Origin: Planctomycetota bacterium
GTDB lineage: Bacteria > Planctomycetota > UBA11346
Assembly (NCBI GenBank): GCA_007693455.1
Contig: REDP01000165.1
Span: forward strand, 1 to 34,229
Direction: 5' to 3'
DNA length: 34,229 nucleotides
Shown here piece by piece: positions 33,068-34,229 of the stretch. Position 1 is the stretch's first letter, and the number at the start of each line of letters is the position of its first letter. A program made the translations under genes and the position numbers. The notes beneath the pieces were generated by a model. The model was not told the DNA's origin. It was given only the letters and a program-made list of their open reading frames with translations, and ran no database searches.

Positions 33068-34102
33068 ATGAATTGGCTTATGCGGCGTTGGCAGCTCAAG
33101 CTTTTGGCGGTGGCCATGGCAGTGGGATTGTATCTTTTTACGGCAACCCAAATTACCGTAGAACGCACCCTTACTGTGCGCGTCAGCGAGCAACATATTG
33201 AAGGCCTTGATGGGAGTTTTCTCGTTTCTCATCTGAGCCCACGTGAGATTGACATCACCATAGCGGGGCCCCATGCGATTATTGAAGAGGTCAACCCACA
33301 GGCAATCGAGCCCGTCTTGCGTATCTCCAGCGAAGGCTTGATTGCGGGCTCGCAAGAGTTTGACATTACCGAACGCTTATTGCTCCTCAACCCCAACCTC
33401 ACCTTGCGAAGTTCGAGTGTGCCAAGGATTCGCGCCGAATTTTCCCGAGTTATTGAAGATGTCCTCAACCTTGAGGGCAGGCCAGCGATTAGTGGATTGC
33501 CTGAAGGATTGCGCGCGGATGTCTCATTGGCTCGGTCGCAAGTGCTTGTGCGTGGCCCAGCCAATGTCATTGCTGATTTGCGTGCGCGCGGACGGTTGGC
33601 TGTGCGGCCGATAGAGCTCACCGACATTCCCACCGATATCACCGAGCCCATGGAAATACGCGTACCCCTGGTGATGCAAACGGATGAACCGAGTATTCGC
33701 ACCATCGAACAACCTGAGGCGGTCATACGCATTTCCCCAGCCCCAGAGACCCGTGTTGTGGGTCCAGTTCCAGTGAACTTGCTGGTAGCGCCAGACTCCC
33801 TCAGTCGCTATGAGGTAGTCATCGAGCCTGGCGTTATCGCCCTTACCGTAAGTGGTCCCGTCAACCGCATGCGTGAAGTGGATGTAGCCAGTCTGATTCG
33901 CGCCTTTGTTGATGTAGTGGACATTGAACGCAGCAGCAGCGGGGAAGATAGAGTGGTGCGTGTCGTGGCTCCTTCCTGGCTCACCGTAGCACCCTCCCAA
34001 GTACGCGTCAGCGTGCGCCCACGCCACGACCAAGGCCTAGCCCCCATGCCATTCGTAGAACCCAACCAACCCGAACCTCCCCCACCACAAAACGGCGAAT
34101 GA
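33068..34102 (+). CDS. ybbR: YbbR-domain protein, probable CdaA regulator
   Basis: The 344-residue protein has one N-terminal membrane anchor (LKLLAVAMAVGLYLFTATQ) and then repeated YbbR-type beta domains, shown by VERTLTVRV, REIDITIAGP, VLVRGPANVIADLRARG and LTVSGPVNRMREV. The C terminus is Pro- and Gln/Glu-rich. In Firmicutes the homologue CdaR binds CdaA and controls c-di-AMP output; a like role is inferred from its place 16 bases after cdaA. The start at 33068 follows AGGGAG. Earlier in-frame ATGs overlap the cdaA coding end. Confidence 0.92.
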   Translation: MNWLMRRWQLKLLAVAMAVGLYLFTATQITVERTLTVRVSEQHIEGLDGSFLVSHLSPREIDITIAGPHAIIEEVNPQAIEPVLRISSEGLIAGSQEFDITERLLLLNPNLTLRSSSVPRIRAEFSRVIEDVLNLEGRPAISGLPEGLRADVSLARSQVLVRGPANVIADLRARGRLAVRPIELTDIPTDITEPMEIRVPLVMQTDEPSIRTIEQPEAVIRISPAPETRVVGPVPVNLLVAPDSLSRYEVVIEPGVIALTVSGPVNRMREVDVASLIRAFVDVVDIERSSSGEDRVVRVVAPSWLTVAPSQVRVSVRPRHDQGLAPMPFVEPNQPEPPPPQNGE

Positions 34103-34175
34103 CCTCGTCATCACAACAAAAAGGGACAGGCAAATATCCATTGACCGATCAATTTCCCTGGGTAAACTCCCCATC

Positions 34176-34229
34176 ATGCGCCAAGCTCGTTCGCATCAGT
34201 TTGATCCCTCGTCTCCGCCATGGCTGCAC
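34176..34229 (+). CDS. 5' end of a possible REP-associated transposase
   Basis: The last 18 codons of the window read M-R-Q-A-R-S-H-Q-F-D-P-S-S-P-P-W-L-H. The pattern of a basic start followed by a short Pro-rich run and W-x-H resembles the beginning of Y1 (REP-associated, IS200-like) transposases, which continue to a conserved CHxSRCV-type motif. Upstream, AAAAGGGACAGGC at 34119-34131 is like sequence often seen before such genes. The gene is cut by the window edge, so this is tentative. Confidence 0.35.
   Translation, partial: MRQARSHQFDPSSPPWLH

Overview
This window is a chromosomal segment of a free-living, Gram-negative-type bacterium of fairly high GC. Signs of this are lipobox lipoproteins, signal peptidase II, clear Shine-Dalgarno sites and long secreted glycoside hydrolases. 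Eukaryote-like kinases, an MglA-like/pseudokinase fusion, ConA-like secreted proteins, and the linked set folP-cdaA-ybbR with lspA suggest a PVC-type lineage (Lentisphaerota, Kiritimatiellota or Planctomycetota). That placement is inference, since the window has no rRNA or other firm marker.

Left third (1-14032): carbohydrate catabolism. An IolB/KduI-family isomerase and a KduD-like short-chain dehydrogenase (251-1900) are followed by a lipoprotein ending in a ConA-like domain. Next comes an AraC-type regulator divergent from a family-4 glycosidase carrying the CHEV signature of alpha-galacturonidases, with a perfect 22-bp palindrome between them. A stand-alone AAA/DUF4143 ATPase, a small membrane protein and an unusually short FloA-like protein follow. 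Then come two minus-strand hydrolases: a GH39-like enzyme and a 914-residue secreted clan-A-like enzyme. Together these fit breakdown of uronic-acid-containing polysaccharides, such as pectin-like material.

Middle (14033-25986): a KamA-family radical SAM aminomutase faces a tightly coupled minus-strand operon. The operon encodes aminopropyltransferase 1, an ornithine/lysine-type decarboxylase, aminopropyltransferase 2, acetate kinase and phosphate acetyltransferase, with 4-bp overlaps at two junctions. No AdoMet decarboxylase is seen. A small Ser/Thr kinase gene follows, bracketed by two inverted copies of a 37-bp repeat, then fabD and a PIN-PhoH ATPase.

Right third (26052-34229): a 1497-residue minus-strand membrane protein fuses a degenerate MglA-like GTPase, a zinc ribbon, a pseudokinase, a Thr-Gly/Arg-rich linker, one transmembrane helix and a large exported region. 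It lies between lspA and phoH. Divergent from lspA is the cluster folP-cdaA-ybbR (folate synthesis; c-di-AMP synthesis and its regulator). The right edge cuts a gene whose first 18 codons resemble a REP-associated Y1 transposase. Several intergenic palindromic repeats of the REP/MITE type occur in the window.

The most novel-looking items are the 1497-aa fusion, the FloA N-terminal-only protein, the paired unequal aminopropyltransferases without SpeD, the aminomutase lacking a substrate-binding segment, and the inverted 37-bp repeats around the kinase gene. No tRNA, rRNA, CRISPR array or complete insertion sequence was recognised.
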